NCBI RefSeq assembly: GCF_000195915.1
Contig: NC_002578.1
Span: forward strand, 806,001 to 870,000
Source: Thermoplasma acidophilum DSM 1728
GTDB taxonomy: Archaea; Thermoplasmatota; Thermoplasmata; Thermoplasmatales; Thermoplasmataceae
Direction: 5' to 3'
DNA: 64,000 nt
The notes below the pieces were generated by a model. That model did not search any database. It was not told where the DNA came from and saw only the letters and a program-made list of their open reading frames with translations. This document shows positions 46,647 to 55,265 of the stretch, piece after piece (the stretch's first letter is position 1; each line of letters starts with the position of its first letter). The position numbers were made by a program, and so were the translations under genes.

Positions 46647-48743
46647 ATGATATCATCTGAGGTTTCTGAAGACAGGATCAAGGATCTCTGGAGGGATTTC
46701 TTCAGGCTCTACGGGTACTCGGACGAGATAAACAGAATACACCAGGAGTATCCGGAGGTGAGGACCCTTTACGTATCATTCAGGGATCTCGAGGACTACA
46801 ACTGGCAGTTCGCCGGTTCCATACTGGTCTCTCCGGAAATATACATAAGGGCCGGAGAGGAGGTGATACTTCAGGATTATCTCCTGGACAGGGTAACGCA
46901 GAGGTTCAACATATTCAATCTCAGGATAAAGGACCTTGAGGAGAAGAACGTAGCGTACAGGATACGCGATATAAGGAGCGCAAACATAGGCACACTCATC
47001 AGCGTATCTGGCATAGTCAGGAAGAACACCGAGGTGTTTCCCAAGCTGAAGAACGCTGCCTTCGAATGCAGCAGCTGCCACGGCCTCACGTACGTGGAAC
47101 AGACGGAGAACAGGCTCAGCGAGCCGCAGGTCTGCGACCACTGCGGACTCTCCAGAGGCAAGGACAAGATATTCTTCAAACTCAGGCCCAACCTATCCGA
47201 ATTCATAGACGTGCAGAAGGTGGAGATACAGGAGGACCCGGAAACGCTTGAAGGGGGATCGCAGCCTCAGCGCATAACCATCATAACCGAGGACGATCTT
47301 GCAGGCTTACTCTACCCGGGAAACAGGGTGATCGTGGACGGCATACTGAGGACGGAGCAGCGCAGGCAGGGAAACATACCGCTGACCGAGTTCTTCACCT
47401 ACCTGTACGCAATAAACGTCAGGAAGGACGTCAAGGAGCTCGAGAGCGTGAAGATAACCGAAGAGGATAAGAAGAGGATCATCGAGATATCGAAGAAACC
47501 CGACATAATAGATGTCATATCCAGATCGATAGCGCCGACGATACACGGCCTGGATATGGTGAAGAAGGCGCTTGCGCTGCAGATGTTCGGCGGTGTACGG
47601 AAGGTGATGAAGGACGGCACGACCATGCGCGGCGATATACACATACTTATGGTCGGTGATCCCGGTACCGCCAAATCGCAGCTCCTGAAATACATGGCGG
47701 AGGTCTCGCCGAGGGGCATCTTCACCTTCGGCAGGGGGTCAAGCGCTGCCGGCCTCACGGCCGCCGCCGTACGGGATGAGTTCGGAGAGGGAAGATGGAC
47801 GCTGGAAGCGGGCGCACTGGTCCTCGCGGACAACGGCTTCGTGGCCATCGACGAACTGGACAAGATGGACGAACACGATACCGCTGCGATGCACGAGGCC
47901 ATGGAGCAGCAGACCGTAACCATATCCAAGGCGGGCATAATGGCAACGCTGAAGGCCCGCGCATCCGTGCTTGCAGCTGCCAACCCGAAGTTCGGCAGGT
48001 ACGACCTGAACAGGAACCTCGCCGAGCAGATCAACTTTCCCCTTCCGCTGCTCTCAAGGTTCGATGTCATATTCAAGATGGTCGATCATCCGAACAAGGA
48101 CAGCGACAGCAGGCTTGCAGAGCACGTGCTGAAGGCGCACAGGATCGGCGAGATCTACAGGAGCATAGAGCACAGCGATGCCGACATCGAAATTGACGAG
48201 CAGGGCTTCGAACCGGAGATCGACAAGGACACGCTCAGGAAGTACGTGGCATACGCAAGGAACAATGTCTTTCCAAGGCTCAGCGACGAGGCAATAGCCA
48301 TACTCCAGGATCAGTACGTCAAGACCAGGAGCACGTCGCACGATGCAATACCCATAACCGTGAGGCAGCTTGAATCCACCATAAGGCTCGCTGAAGCCGC
48401 GGCCCGTGCCAGGCTGTCCACGATCGTAACGGTAGAGGACGCCCTGCTGGCGAAGAAGATCGTCGATTACTACCTGATGGATGTGTCCATGGACAATGGA
48501 AAGATGGATATCGACATCATATATACGGGAGCAAGTTCGAAGCAGAGGAATGATATGGAAACTGTCCTTGATATAATAAAGCAGCTGAAGTCGGAAAAGG
48601 GCATGGCCGAGGTCGCTGACGTCATAAACGTGGCCATGAGCAGGGGCATGACTCAGAAGAAGGCTGAGGAAGCTTTGCTTAAGCTGAAGAACGCGGGCCA
48701 GATATTCGAGAAATCCTACGGAAAGATCGACGTGATAAGTTGA
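46647..48743 (+). CDS. mcm: Replicative DNA helicase MCM
   Basis: The hexameric 3'-5' helicase of archaeal replication, 698 residues. The N-terminal domain has zinc ligands C141, C144, C163 and C166. Walker A is GDPGTAKS at 337-344, Walker B VAIDELDKM includes D402 and E403, and LLSRFDVIF carries the arginine finger. The C-terminal winged helix (VADVINVAMSRGMTQKKAEE) is present. Length is typical, with no intein. The ATG of the next small gene overlaps or touches its stop. No orc1/cdc6 gene is in the window. Confidence 0.97.
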   Translation: MISSEVSEDRIKDLWRDFFRLYGYSDEINRIHQEYPEVRTLYVSFRDLEDYNWQFAGSILVSPEIYIRAGEEVILQDYLLDRVTQRFNIFNLRIKDLEEKNVAYRIRDIRSANIGTLISVSGIVRKNTEVFPKLKNAAFECSSCHGLTYVEQTENRLSEPQVCDHCGLSRGKDKIFFKLRPNLSEFIDVQKVEIQEDPETLEGGSQPQRITIITEDDLAGLLYPGNRVIVDGILRTEQRRQGNIPLTEFFTYLYAINVRKDVKELESVKITEEDKKRIIEISKKPDIIDVISRSIAPTIHGLDMVKKALALQMFGGVRKVMKDGTTMRGDIHILMVGDPGTAKSQLLKYMAEVSPRGIFTFGRGSSAAGLTAAAVRDEFGEGRWTLEAGALVLADNGFVAIDELDKMDEHDTAAMHEAMEQQTVTISKAGIMATLKARASVLAAANPKFGRYDLNRNLAEQINFPLPLLSRFDVIFKMVDHPNKDSDSRLAEHVLKAHRIGEIYRSIEHSDADIEIDEQGFEPEIDKDTLRKYVAYARNNVFPRLSDEAIAILQDQYVKTRSTSHDAIPITVRQLESTIRLAEAAARARLSTIVTVEDALLAKKIVDYYLMDVSMDNGKMDIDIIYTGASSKQRNDMETVLDIIKQLKSEKGMAEVADVINVAMSRGMTQKKAEEALLKLKNAGQIFEKSYGKIDVIS

Positions 48744-49042
48744 AGATAGTGATGAAGATCAGCGAGGTGCGCGGTGAGATACTCCTCGCTGCAGCCGACG
48801 CCGACATTGTCGGCAAGAAGTTCCGTGAGAAGAACCTGCACATAGAGGTTTACCCGTCGTTCTACGGCGAGGTGAGGGTAACCGATGAGATGTTCATATC
48901 TTCGATGAACATCTGCACCATAGCGAACCTCGTCGGGGAATACACGATAGGCGTTGCCATTGATGCAGGTTTCATAGAGAAGGACAACATACTGTACATA
49001 CAGAAGGTACCGTATGCGCAGTATGCAAAGATATTCCAGTGA
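48740..49042 (+). CDS. DUF424-family protein
   Basis: A 100-residue archaeal protein with the DUF424 pattern: VRGEILLAAADADIVGKKFREKN at the front, then INICTIANLVGEYTIGVAIDAGFI-like sequence, ending with NILYIQKVPYAQ. The function is not established in the family; an association with translation has been proposed. The start could be TTG at 48740, GTG at 48749 or ATG at 48752. TTG lies in the TTGA overlap with the mcm stop and has GTGAT three bases before. It is followed with TGATG overlap by a methyltransferase, making mcm-DUF424-ubiE one transcript. Confidence 0.85.
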   Translation: MKIVMKISEVRGEILLAAADADIVGKKFREKNLHIEVYPSFYGEVRVTDEMFISSMNICTIANLVGEYTIGVAIDAGFIEKDNILYIQKVPYAQYAKIFQ

Positions 49043-49731
49043 TGGCCATGATGGCGAAGCACCAGGCTGTGAAGAAGATATTCGATCAGATCGCTACAAA
49101 GTACGACCTCATCGACACAATAATAAGCCTCGGCCTTGACCAGCACTGGAGGCGCGTTCTGGTCAGCAGCCTTGGCCTCAGGGAGGGCATGCGCTGCCTT
49201 GACTGCGGGGCCGGCAGCGGCAAGGTTACGGAGCTCATATACTTCAGGTGCGGAGGCTGCGATGTCACCGCCCTGGACATAACGGACAGCATGTTCAATC
49301 CGGAGCTGAAGAAGTACGTCAAATTCGTGGTATCGCCCGCAGAATCGCTCCCCTTCCCGGACGCGTCCTTCGACCGGGTCTCATCGGCCTTCCTTACCAG
49401 GAACCTGGCGGACATCGACAGGTACTTTGCCGAGGTCTACAGGGTGCTCAGGCCGGGCGGCGTATTCGTCAACATGGACATATACAATCCGACAAGGCCA
49501 GTCATATCGGAATTCTTCTCCCTGTACTTCTACAGGTTCGTGCCCTTCTTCGGGAACAGGGCAACGGGATCGAAGAATTACACGTACCTGGCGAACACAG
49601 TAAAGTACTTCCACAGGCCATCCGTCATAAGCCAGAAGCTTGCGGACAGGGGGTTCAGCGTTGAGGCAACAGACCTGTTCTTCGGCGCGGTTTACCTGCA
49701 CAGATCGGTCAAGCCGGAGGGGAGGGGCTGA
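49042..49731 (+). CDS. UbiE/MenG-like methyltransferase
   Basis: A 229-residue class I AdoMet methyltransferase. KKIFDQIATKYDLIDTIISL is the UbiE/COQ5 opening, LDCGAGSGKVTELI is AdoMet motif I, AESLPFPDASFDRVSSAF is the post-motif region, and VYRVLRPGGVFVNMDIYNPT follows. The family methylates demethylmenaquinone or other prenyl quinones, and Thermoplasma contains menaquinone-type and thermoplasmaquinones. The ATG at 49042 overlaps the DUF424 stop (TGATG). A GTG three bases upstream is also possible. Last gene before the trp operon promoter. Confidence 0.88.
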   Translation: MAMMAKHQAVKKIFDQIATKYDLIDTIISLGLDQHWRRVLVSSLGLREGMRCLDCGAGSGKVTELIYFRCGGCDVTALDITDSMFNPELKKYVKFVVSPAESLPFPDASFDRVSSAFLTRNLADIDRYFAEVYRVLRPGGVFVNMDIYNPTRPVISEFFSLYFYRFVPFFGNRATGSKNYTYLANTVKYFHRPSVISQKLADRGFSVEATDLFFGAVYLHRSVKPEGRG

Positions 49732-49740
49732 AGAATTGAA

Positions 49741-49799
49741 TATTTATGCATAAATTAAATGCATAAATGCTTATATATTATGCATATATCACATTATTG
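49741..49799 (+). promoter_or_regulatory. trp operon promoter with three ATGCAT palindromes
   Basis: ATGCAT lies at 49746-49751, 49759-49764 and 49780-49785 within 40 bases, the first and third extended to TTATGCATAA and TTATGCATAT. The TATA box TTATATATTA is at 49771-49780, between the second and third. It is about 25 nt before the ATG at 49800, so the operon mRNA is leaderless. The palindromes bracket the TATA box and are likely operator sites. Confidence 0.65.
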
Positions 49800-50588
49800 A
49801 TGATTAGAAATATCAATCGCGATCCACCGCAGGTTATCTCCGCCCATTTCAACCCGGTGCACTATTCATCACCCGATGTGCCGATCGAAAGCATAAGGAT
49901 GGCGTTCCCTGAGGAGGTGATCAGGCATGAGATGATATTCTCCGAATATGCGGATATGCATGATGATATCGATCGCATCATTTCTGATCTTCGCATATAC
50001 TTCGCAGAGACGCCGAATGGGCTGCGGCTCCAGTCCAGCGTGCCGCTGCTGGCCATACCGGCAGTTTTTCAGATGGTGTACGCCGGTACGGATGTCATAA
50101 CAAAAAACCACGGAAGGGCCTGGAACGAGGCGCTTGAGATCGCGTCGCGTTTGACAGACCGCAGGTTCGAGGTCATGGACGGAAACATCGATGGACCGGC
50201 ACTGCTGAAGGCAGCGGTGGAATCCGGCCGGAAGATTGTGGATCCGGCTATCCCCAACGCCAATGCGATGTACTTCAGGGCGGTGAGGGACAGGATCGAT
50301 TACCGCCGCGATGATTTCAGGTACATCGTTTTCAGCCCGGACGTTCCCGATTCCATCATACCTGTGGTCGAAATGGTCACTGGCATAGACAGGTACGTAA
50401 TTTCCTCGCCCCATGAACCGAAGGAAGCCATGATACCCATCATGGCCGGAACGATGTACGTCAGCGGCTTTGCAATCGGCGATCGCGGCATAACGGATCC
50501 AGCCCTTGTCCGCCGCATAAGAGATGGCTCCGTGGAGATTGTGGACGCCGGTGTTTCCGGTATCGTGCTCATGCGTGATCACCCATGA
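49800..50588 (+). CDS. First gene of the trp operon, function unrecognised
   Basis: A 262-residue soluble protein starting MIRNINRDPPQV, set by the TATA box 25 nt upstream. I recognise no family. SVPLLAIPAVFQMVYAGTDV followed by ITKNHGRAWNEALEIASRL faintly resembles the cofactor-binding stretch of aldehyde-dehydrogenase-fold proteins, but the catalytic cysteine region is absent. Blocks FRYIVFSPDVPDSIIPVV and VYAGTDV alternate with helices, suggesting an alpha/beta fold. Its stop overlaps the trpA start by 4 nt (ATGA), so it is tightly coupled to tryptophan synthesis. It occupies the place where trpB usually sits, but has none of the TrpB PLP motifs. Confidence 0.8.
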   Translation: MIRNINRDPPQVISAHFNPVHYSSPDVPIESIRMAFPEEVIRHEMIFSEYADMHDDIDRIISDLRIYFAETPNGLRLQSSVPLLAIPAVFQMVYAGTDVITKNHGRAWNEALEIASRLTDRRFEVMDGNIDGPALLKAAVESGRKIVDPAIPNANAMYFRAVRDRIDYRRDDFRYIVFSPDVPDSIIPVVEMVTGIDRYVISSPHEPKEAMIPIMAGTMYVSGFAIGDRGITDPALVRRIRDGSVEIVDAGVSGIVLMRDHP

Positions 50589-51295
50589 AGCCGTTCGTCT
50601 ACTTCACCCTGGGATACAGGTACGATGCCATTGCAGAGTTCATGAGAAACTCGGACGGCGTTTACGCCTTCGAGTTCGGCTTTCCAACTTCGAAGCCCGT
50701 TTACGACGGCATCAGGATCAGGAAAACGCATGATCCTGAATTGAACAGGTACAGCGAAGCCGAGAATTCCAGGATCTTCAAAATTGCGGACGATATCGGA
50801 TCTAAGAAGTATGCGCTCATGTACTACGAGGTACTCTCAGCGAATCCGGGAATACTTGATTACCTTAACAGGAACGGCTTCGCCGGTGCAATACTGCCGG
50901 ATCTGATGATCGACCACAGGGATGCCTTTTTTGATGCGGTAGAGAGGCTCAGACAATACTCGCTGGACTACGTTCCCTTCGTAACCCCAATAACGCCGGT
51001 AAAGGTCATGGAGGAACAGATAGCAGCCGGCGGCGACTGGATATACCAGGGCATGATGCCCGCCACCGGAGTGCAGCTTCCGTACAGCATAGATGCCATA
51101 TACAACCATATAAGGCCCTACGCCGGCGGAAAGCGCATAGTCTACGGGTTCGGAATACGCGATGCCGGCACGATGAAGATGCTCGCATCCTACGAGGCAT
51201 TCGGGATAGCGGTCGGAACGGCTGTCGTTGAGATGATGGAGAATCTCGATACAGCTTCCTACCGGAGGCTCATCGAAACCATAATGGAGGCCTGA
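50585..51295 (+). CDS. trpA: Tryptophan synthase alpha chain
   Basis: A 236-residue TIM barrel that cleaves indole-3-glycerol phosphate to indole. YAFEFGFPTSKPVYDGIRIR aligns with the LELGIPFSDPxADGP region, placing the catalytic Glu (in FEFG) and Asp (in YDG). YVPFVTPITPV and GKRIVYGFGIRD are the later phosphate-binding blocks. It is about 25-30 residues shorter than bacterial TrpA (about 265). It needs a beta chain to make tryptophan, and none is encoded in this operon. The start overlaps the previous stop. Confidence 0.92.
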   Translation: MKPFVYFTLGYRYDAIAEFMRNSDGVYAFEFGFPTSKPVYDGIRIRKTHDPELNRYSEAENSRIFKIADDIGSKKYALMYYEVLSANPGILDYLNRNGFAGAILPDLMIDHRDAFFDAVERLRQYSLDYVPFVTPITPVKVMEEQIAAGGDWIYQGMMPATGVQLPYSIDAIYNHIRPYAGGKRIVYGFGIRDAGTMKMLASYEAFGIAVGTAVVEMMENLDTASYRRLIETIMEA

Positions 51296-51299
51296 TCGC

Positions 51300-52268
51300 A
51301 TGTATGAAAGTTTTCTCACCGGCAAACCCATGGACAGGGCCACGGCCATGGACCTCATGCAGTACATGGCGTCCCCGGAGTGCAGCGACGCATTCCGTGC
51401 CGCAGTCCTGTCCGTCCTGAGGGTCCGTGGCGTGACCGAGGACGAGATGATGGGATTCTACGAAGCCATGCATGCTCCGAACGATGTGACTGACGCCACC
51501 GACATCGTCGGCACCGGCGGAGACATGGCCCATACCATAAACGTGAGCACGGCATCGGCCATAGTCGCGGCATCCATGGGCCTGAAGATCGCAAAGTTCG
51601 GAAACAGATCCGCATCGGGCAATCATGGCGCTGCGGACTTCATGTCCGAAACTGGTTATGCGTTTCCTAAGAGCACAGGAGAGGCATTACGCAGGCTATC
51701 CAGAACGAATTTCGTCTTCTTATACGCGCCGGACTTTCTGAAGGAGTTTGCGCTGTTCGCAGGCGTAAGGAAGATGCTCGGCTTTCCCACCGTGCTGAAT
51801 TTTCTCGGACCGATACTGAACCCCCTCTCGCCGATCCGCAGGGTCATAGGCACATCGGACCCCTCGTTCATGGAGCTATACGCAGGCATTGCCAGGCGTT
51901 CCGGTATGCGAGCGATTATTCTGCACTCTGCGGACGGCATGGACGAGATCAGCCCCTTCGCGAAGGCCCGCATAATGCATGTCTCCGATTTGGTCTCGGA
52001 ATCGTACGTGGATGCCTCATCGCTGACAGGGCCTCTGGAGAGGCGGAACATAGCATCCGCGGATCCGGGTGCAATATCCGGCCTCACATTATCTGCCATA
52101 CGCGGGGAGAACGAAGACGGCGCCAGATTCGTTGCCCTTAATACGGCACCGGTGCTGATCATCAACGGCCTCGCTTCGGATTTCCAGGAAGGATATGAGG
52201 CTGCATTGGAACATATAATGAGCGGGGGGCCTGCAGAATTTCTGAAGGTGATCGCAGGTGATCGTTAA
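51300..52268 (+). CDS. trpD: Anthranilate phosphoribosyltransferase
   Basis: A 322-residue transferase that attaches phosphoribosyl to anthranilate. GTGGD at 71-75 is the PRPP loop, and INVSTASAIVAASMGLKIAK follows. KFGNRSASGNHGAADF matches the KHGNR(S/A)xSSxxGxAD signature, with F in place of H and N-H in the loop. FLGPILNPLSPIRRVIG and IILHSADGMDEISPFA are further conserved blocks. It starts 4 bases after the trpA stop and its end overlaps trpF by 11 nt. Confidence 0.93.
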   Translation: MYESFLTGKPMDRATAMDLMQYMASPECSDAFRAAVLSVLRVRGVTEDEMMGFYEAMHAPNDVTDATDIVGTGGDMAHTINVSTASAIVAASMGLKIAKFGNRSASGNHGAADFMSETGYAFPKSTGEALRRLSRTNFVFLYAPDFLKEFALFAGVRKMLGFPTVLNFLGPILNPLSPIRRVIGTSDPSFMELYAGIARRSGMRAIILHSADGMDEISPFAKARIMHVSDLVSESYVDASSLTGPLERRNIASADPGAISGLTLSAIRGENEDGARFVALNTAPVLIINGLASDFQEGYEAALEHIMSGGPAEFLKVIAGDR

Positions 52269-52842
52269 GGTGTGCGGCGTTACGGACTTAAAGGACGCGC
52301 TGATGTTATCGGATGCCGGATCGGACATCATTGGCTTTGTCTTCGATGCTCGCAGCCCGCGCCGGTCGAGCTACAGCACACTGAAGGATGCTGTGGCATC
52401 TGGAATAAAGACCGCTGCCGTTTACACCGACCCGGCGTCCATCATGGCATCGGAGATGGTGGAGGATTTCGTCCAGATCCACTTCCCCCACGACCGGGAA
52501 CTGATAGACTACGTTCACGGCCAGGGCAGGAAGGTCATATCCGTCATCAAATACGGCATAGACGATTTCATGGCAAAGTACAGGGAGTACGGACCGGCAG
52601 ACATAATACTTGTGGAGCGGAAGCCGAAGATCTCTGAGATCATGGGCGCTGAGGAATTCAGAGGAAAGAGGATCGGCTTTGCGGGAGGCATAGGCACGGA
52701 TGACGTTGAAAGGGTCATCGCGGAAAAACCCGTAATGATAGACGTCAGCAGTTCCCTGGAATCGTCACCGGGGCACAAGGATCCCGAGAAGGTACGCGAA
52801 TTCTTCTCTCTGGTTGGTGGTGTGCATGAACCTGATCGATGA
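52258..52842 (+). CDS. trpF: Phosphoribosylanthranilate isomerase
   Basis: A 194-residue TIM barrel carrying out the Amadori rearrangement of phosphoribosylanthranilate. The catalytic cysteine is in VKVCGVTD at the N-terminus (usually KICG), and the acidic partner is in SVIKYGIDDF or nearby. DIIGFVFDARSPRRSS and the phosphate loops RIGFAGGIGTDDV and IDVSSSLESSPGHKD are well conserved. The start is GTG at 52258, inside the end of trpD. The end overlaps trpE by 17 nt. Confidence 0.92.
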   Translation: MIVKVCGVTDLKDALMLSDAGSDIIGFVFDARSPRRSSYSTLKDAVASGIKTAAVYTDPASIMASEMVEDFVQIHFPHDRELIDYVHGQGRKVISVIKYGIDDFMAKYREYGPADIILVERKPKISEIMGAEEFRGKRIGFAGGIGTDDVERVIAEKPVMIDVSSSLESSPGHKDPEKVREFFSLVGGVHEPDR

Positions 52843-53884
52843 GCTCTCAGAGTACAGAGACCGCGGGTCATTGGCTTACTTTGCGTCATTTCCTGATCGC
52901 ATTTCAGGCTACGAGTACGCCTTTCTCGGAGACGGCATGATCACGGATCCGGAGAGGATATTCGACGGGAAGCTCAGGCCCTTGATCGTCACATACGATT
53001 TCGTGAACAGCGTATTCGGACAAAAAGTCCGCAGATCGGGGTGGCCGGAGATGGTCTCGTTCGATCCTGATACGGTTATGAAGAGGAGGATCGTGAGAAG
53101 CGGCTATCTCACCAGAAAGGAGGTCGGCGATTTCTCGGACCCGGATCTTTCCAGGAAAATAGCTGAGGTCAGGGATCTCATAAGATCCGGCGAGGTACTG
53201 CAGGCCGTCATATCGCGCGACTTCGAAGCATGCATAGATCCCTGGGAAAAGCTGCGGGAATTCATAGATCACGATCGGTCACGTTACGTTTTCTACTACA
53301 GGATCGGAAAATACCAGGTCGTCGGGAGCTCCCCCGAGAACCTGGTCACCGTCAGCGGAAACGAGGTGTTCACCGATCCCATAGCGGGTACCGTGCCTTC
53401 CACGGTCAGATCTTCCGTGCTTCTTGAAAGCATGAAGGACGCAAACGAGCACCGCATGCTTCTGGATCTTGCCAGGAACGATCTCAGCAAGTTCGCGGAT
53501 ATCGGTACGCTCGGCGTTTCCAAGGTCATGCAGATAGAGGAGTTCTCCTCAGTGAAGCATCTGGTGAGCCAGGTGCGGGCATCATTTTCAAACACTCCGT
53601 ACCTAGACATACTGAAGTCGATGTTCCCCGCCGGCACGGTGTCCGGATCACCCAAGGAACGTGCAATAGAGATCATAGAGAAGTACGAAGAAACGCCGCG
53701 GGGCCCCTACGGCGGATCCATAGGCATAACCATGGACGGCATGATGGATCTTGCGCTGACAATAAGAAGCGCGTATTCCGATGGCAGCGGATTCCGGGTC
53801 AGGGCCGGTGCAGGCATAGTTAAGGATTCCGATCCTGATGCCGAGGTTCGCGAGATATATTCCAAGGCGAGGTCGGTCATTTGA
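52826..53884 (+). CDS. trpE: Anthranilate synthase component I, compact form
   Basis: A 352-residue chorismate-using enzyme that makes anthranilate with TrpG. Conserved blocks are VVGSSPENLV, DPIAGTVPS (PIAGTRP is usual), ANEHRMLLDLARNDLSKFAD, and FPAGTVSGSPKERAIEII, then PYGGSIG. At this length it is clearly shorter than typical TrpE (420-520). The loss is at the N-terminus, where the tryptophan-binding LLES region of feedback-sensitive enzymes lies, and I see no LLES equivalent. ATG at 52826 has GGTGGTG upstream; the frame opens at 52814. Confidence 0.9.
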   Translation: MNLIDELSEYRDRGSLAYFASFPDRISGYEYAFLGDGMITDPERIFDGKLRPLIVTYDFVNSVFGQKVRRSGWPEMVSFDPDTVMKRRIVRSGYLTRKEVGDFSDPDLSRKIAEVRDLIRSGEVLQAVISRDFEACIDPWEKLREFIDHDRSRYVFYYRIGKYQVVGSSPENLVTVSGNEVFTDPIAGTVPSTVRSSVLLESMKDANEHRMLLDLARNDLSKFADIGTLGVSKVMQIEEFSSVKHLVSQVRASFSNTPYLDILKSMFPAGTVSGSPKERAIEIIEKYEETPRGPYGGSIGITMDGMMDLALTIRSAYSDGSGFRVRAGAGIVKDSDPDAEVREIYSKARSVI

Positions 53885-54432
53885 GCATACTGATAATAAA
53901 CAACCATGATTCGTTTGTCTACAACCTCTTCTACTACGTCCGTTCCGTGGGCGAACGTGTGGACGTTGTGGACAACGACGGATGGGCGGATGCATCGAAG
54001 TACGATAAGGTCATAGTGTCTCCCGGGCCAGGCACACCCCTATCGGCAAGGGACGCTGGAAACATTGCGAAGATGCTGGATGGCTACGGCGGATACGTTC
54101 TGGGCGTCTGCTTCGGGCACCAGATCCTCGCGCACATGCTGGGATCCGAGATCATAACACTGAAAAGGCCATACCACGGCGAGGTTGACGAGGTGAAACA
54201 CAACGGGAGCCCCATATATGACGGCGTACCGGAGAAATTCAGGGCGATTCGCTATCATTCCCTCGCGGTGATTCCGTCCCGCGGGATAATCGTTGATGCG
54301 GTATCCGTAAGCGACGGCACGGTAATGGGGTTTCACACGCCGGATATGCGCATATTCGGGGTGCAGTTTCATCCAGAGAGTTACTTCACGGAATATGGAT
54401 TCCGCATAGTCCAGAACTTCGTGAGATTATGA
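53881..54432 (+). CDS. trpG: Anthranilate synthase component II (glutamine amidotransferase)
   Basis: A 183-residue class I amidotransferase supplying ammonia to TrpE. The nucleophile is C77 in VCFGHQ, VSPGPGTPLSA is the oxyanion strand region, and FHPESYFTE holds the catalytic His and Glu. Length is standard for an unfused TrpG. The start is TTG at 53881, in the TTGA overlap with the trpE stop. No ATG or GTG precedes the conserved ILIINNHDSFVYN opening. It overlaps trpC by 4 nt. Confidence 0.94.
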   Translation: MSILIINNHDSFVYNLFYYVRSVGERVDVVDNDGWADASKYDKVIVSPGPGTPLSARDAGNIAKMLDGYGGYVLGVCFGHQILAHMLGSEIITLKRPYHGEVDEVKHNGSPIYDGVPEKFRAIRYHSLAVIPSRGIIVDAVSVSDGTVMGFHTPDMRIFGVQFHPESYFTEYGFRIVQNFVRL

Positions 54433-55142
54433 ACATCGAAGACATATTCGCCAACAACAGAACGAGGAGTTGCGAGTACAGGCGCGAACGCAGGACCGTG
54501 AGCCTCAGGAGGGCCATAGAACTGTGCAACGGTGAGGGAAGAAGGGGCCTCATAGCGGAGTACAAGCGCAGGTCGCCGTCCGGCTTCAGTACCGATGAGG
54601 ATATCTCATCGTACCTGTCCTACGTGAAGATGCACCGCATAGCCGGGCTGAGCATACTCAGCGAACCCACTCACTTCTCCGGATCATTCGATGACGTGAC
54701 CCTGGCGCACAGGATCGGCGTGCCAGTCCTGGTAAAGGACTTCGCTCCTGATGATCACTTCGTTGAATCTGCCTACAATGCCGGAGGAGATGCCGTGCTG
54801 GCCATACTGGACTTCCTGCCGTCGGAGGATGTTGAGAGAATAGTGCGCAGATCCGCAGATCTAGGCATGGACGTGATCGAGGAGTACCATGACAGAAAGG
54901 CCCTGAAAAAATTCGTGGATGGAGACAACGTCATCCTGGGGTACAACAGGCGCGATCTCGTTAGCCTTAAGACCGGCGAGGATCAGGATATGCCGCAATA
55001 CGACATCACAATACTGGAAAGTGGGATAAACATAGATAATGTCGTTCATGTGGATATGCGATACAGCGGGTTCCTCATAGGAACGTCCATATTGAAAAGA
55101 GACGGCACGCTTGAGTACCTCGAGAAAAACCGCATAATATGA
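54429..55142 (+). CDS. trpC: Indole-3-glycerol phosphate synthase
   Basis: A 237-residue TIM barrel that closes the indole ring. IAEYKRRSPSG carries the catalytic lysine of the ExKxxSPS motif, and LSILSEPTHFSGSFDDV follows. PVLVKDFAPDDHFVESAYNA contains the second lysine region (LxKDF), and LILE-type ends are replaced by ILESGI. Start ATG overlaps the trpG stop (ATGA). Last gene of the operon. The order E-G-C after A-D-F is unusual. Confidence 0.93.
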   Translation: MNIEDIFANNRTRSCEYRRERRTVSLRRAIELCNGEGRRGLIAEYKRRSPSGFSTDEDISSYLSYVKMHRIAGLSILSEPTHFSGSFDDVTLAHRIGVPVLVKDFAPDDHFVESAYNAGGDAVLAILDFLPSEDVERIVRRSADLGMDVIEEYHDRKALKKFVDGDNVILGYNRRDLVSLKTGEDQDMPQYDITILESGINIDNVVHVDMRYSGFLIGTSILKRDGTLEYLEKNRII

Positions 55143-55265
55143 TCTTTGTCGGTGAGGCCTGAATTTCTGCAGATATTGAGATCTTCATGACGGTATATTT
55201 GCCTCATTATAAATATATATTATATGATAAAAAGGTTAAATTAAGATGAAGGGCTAACGTTAATT

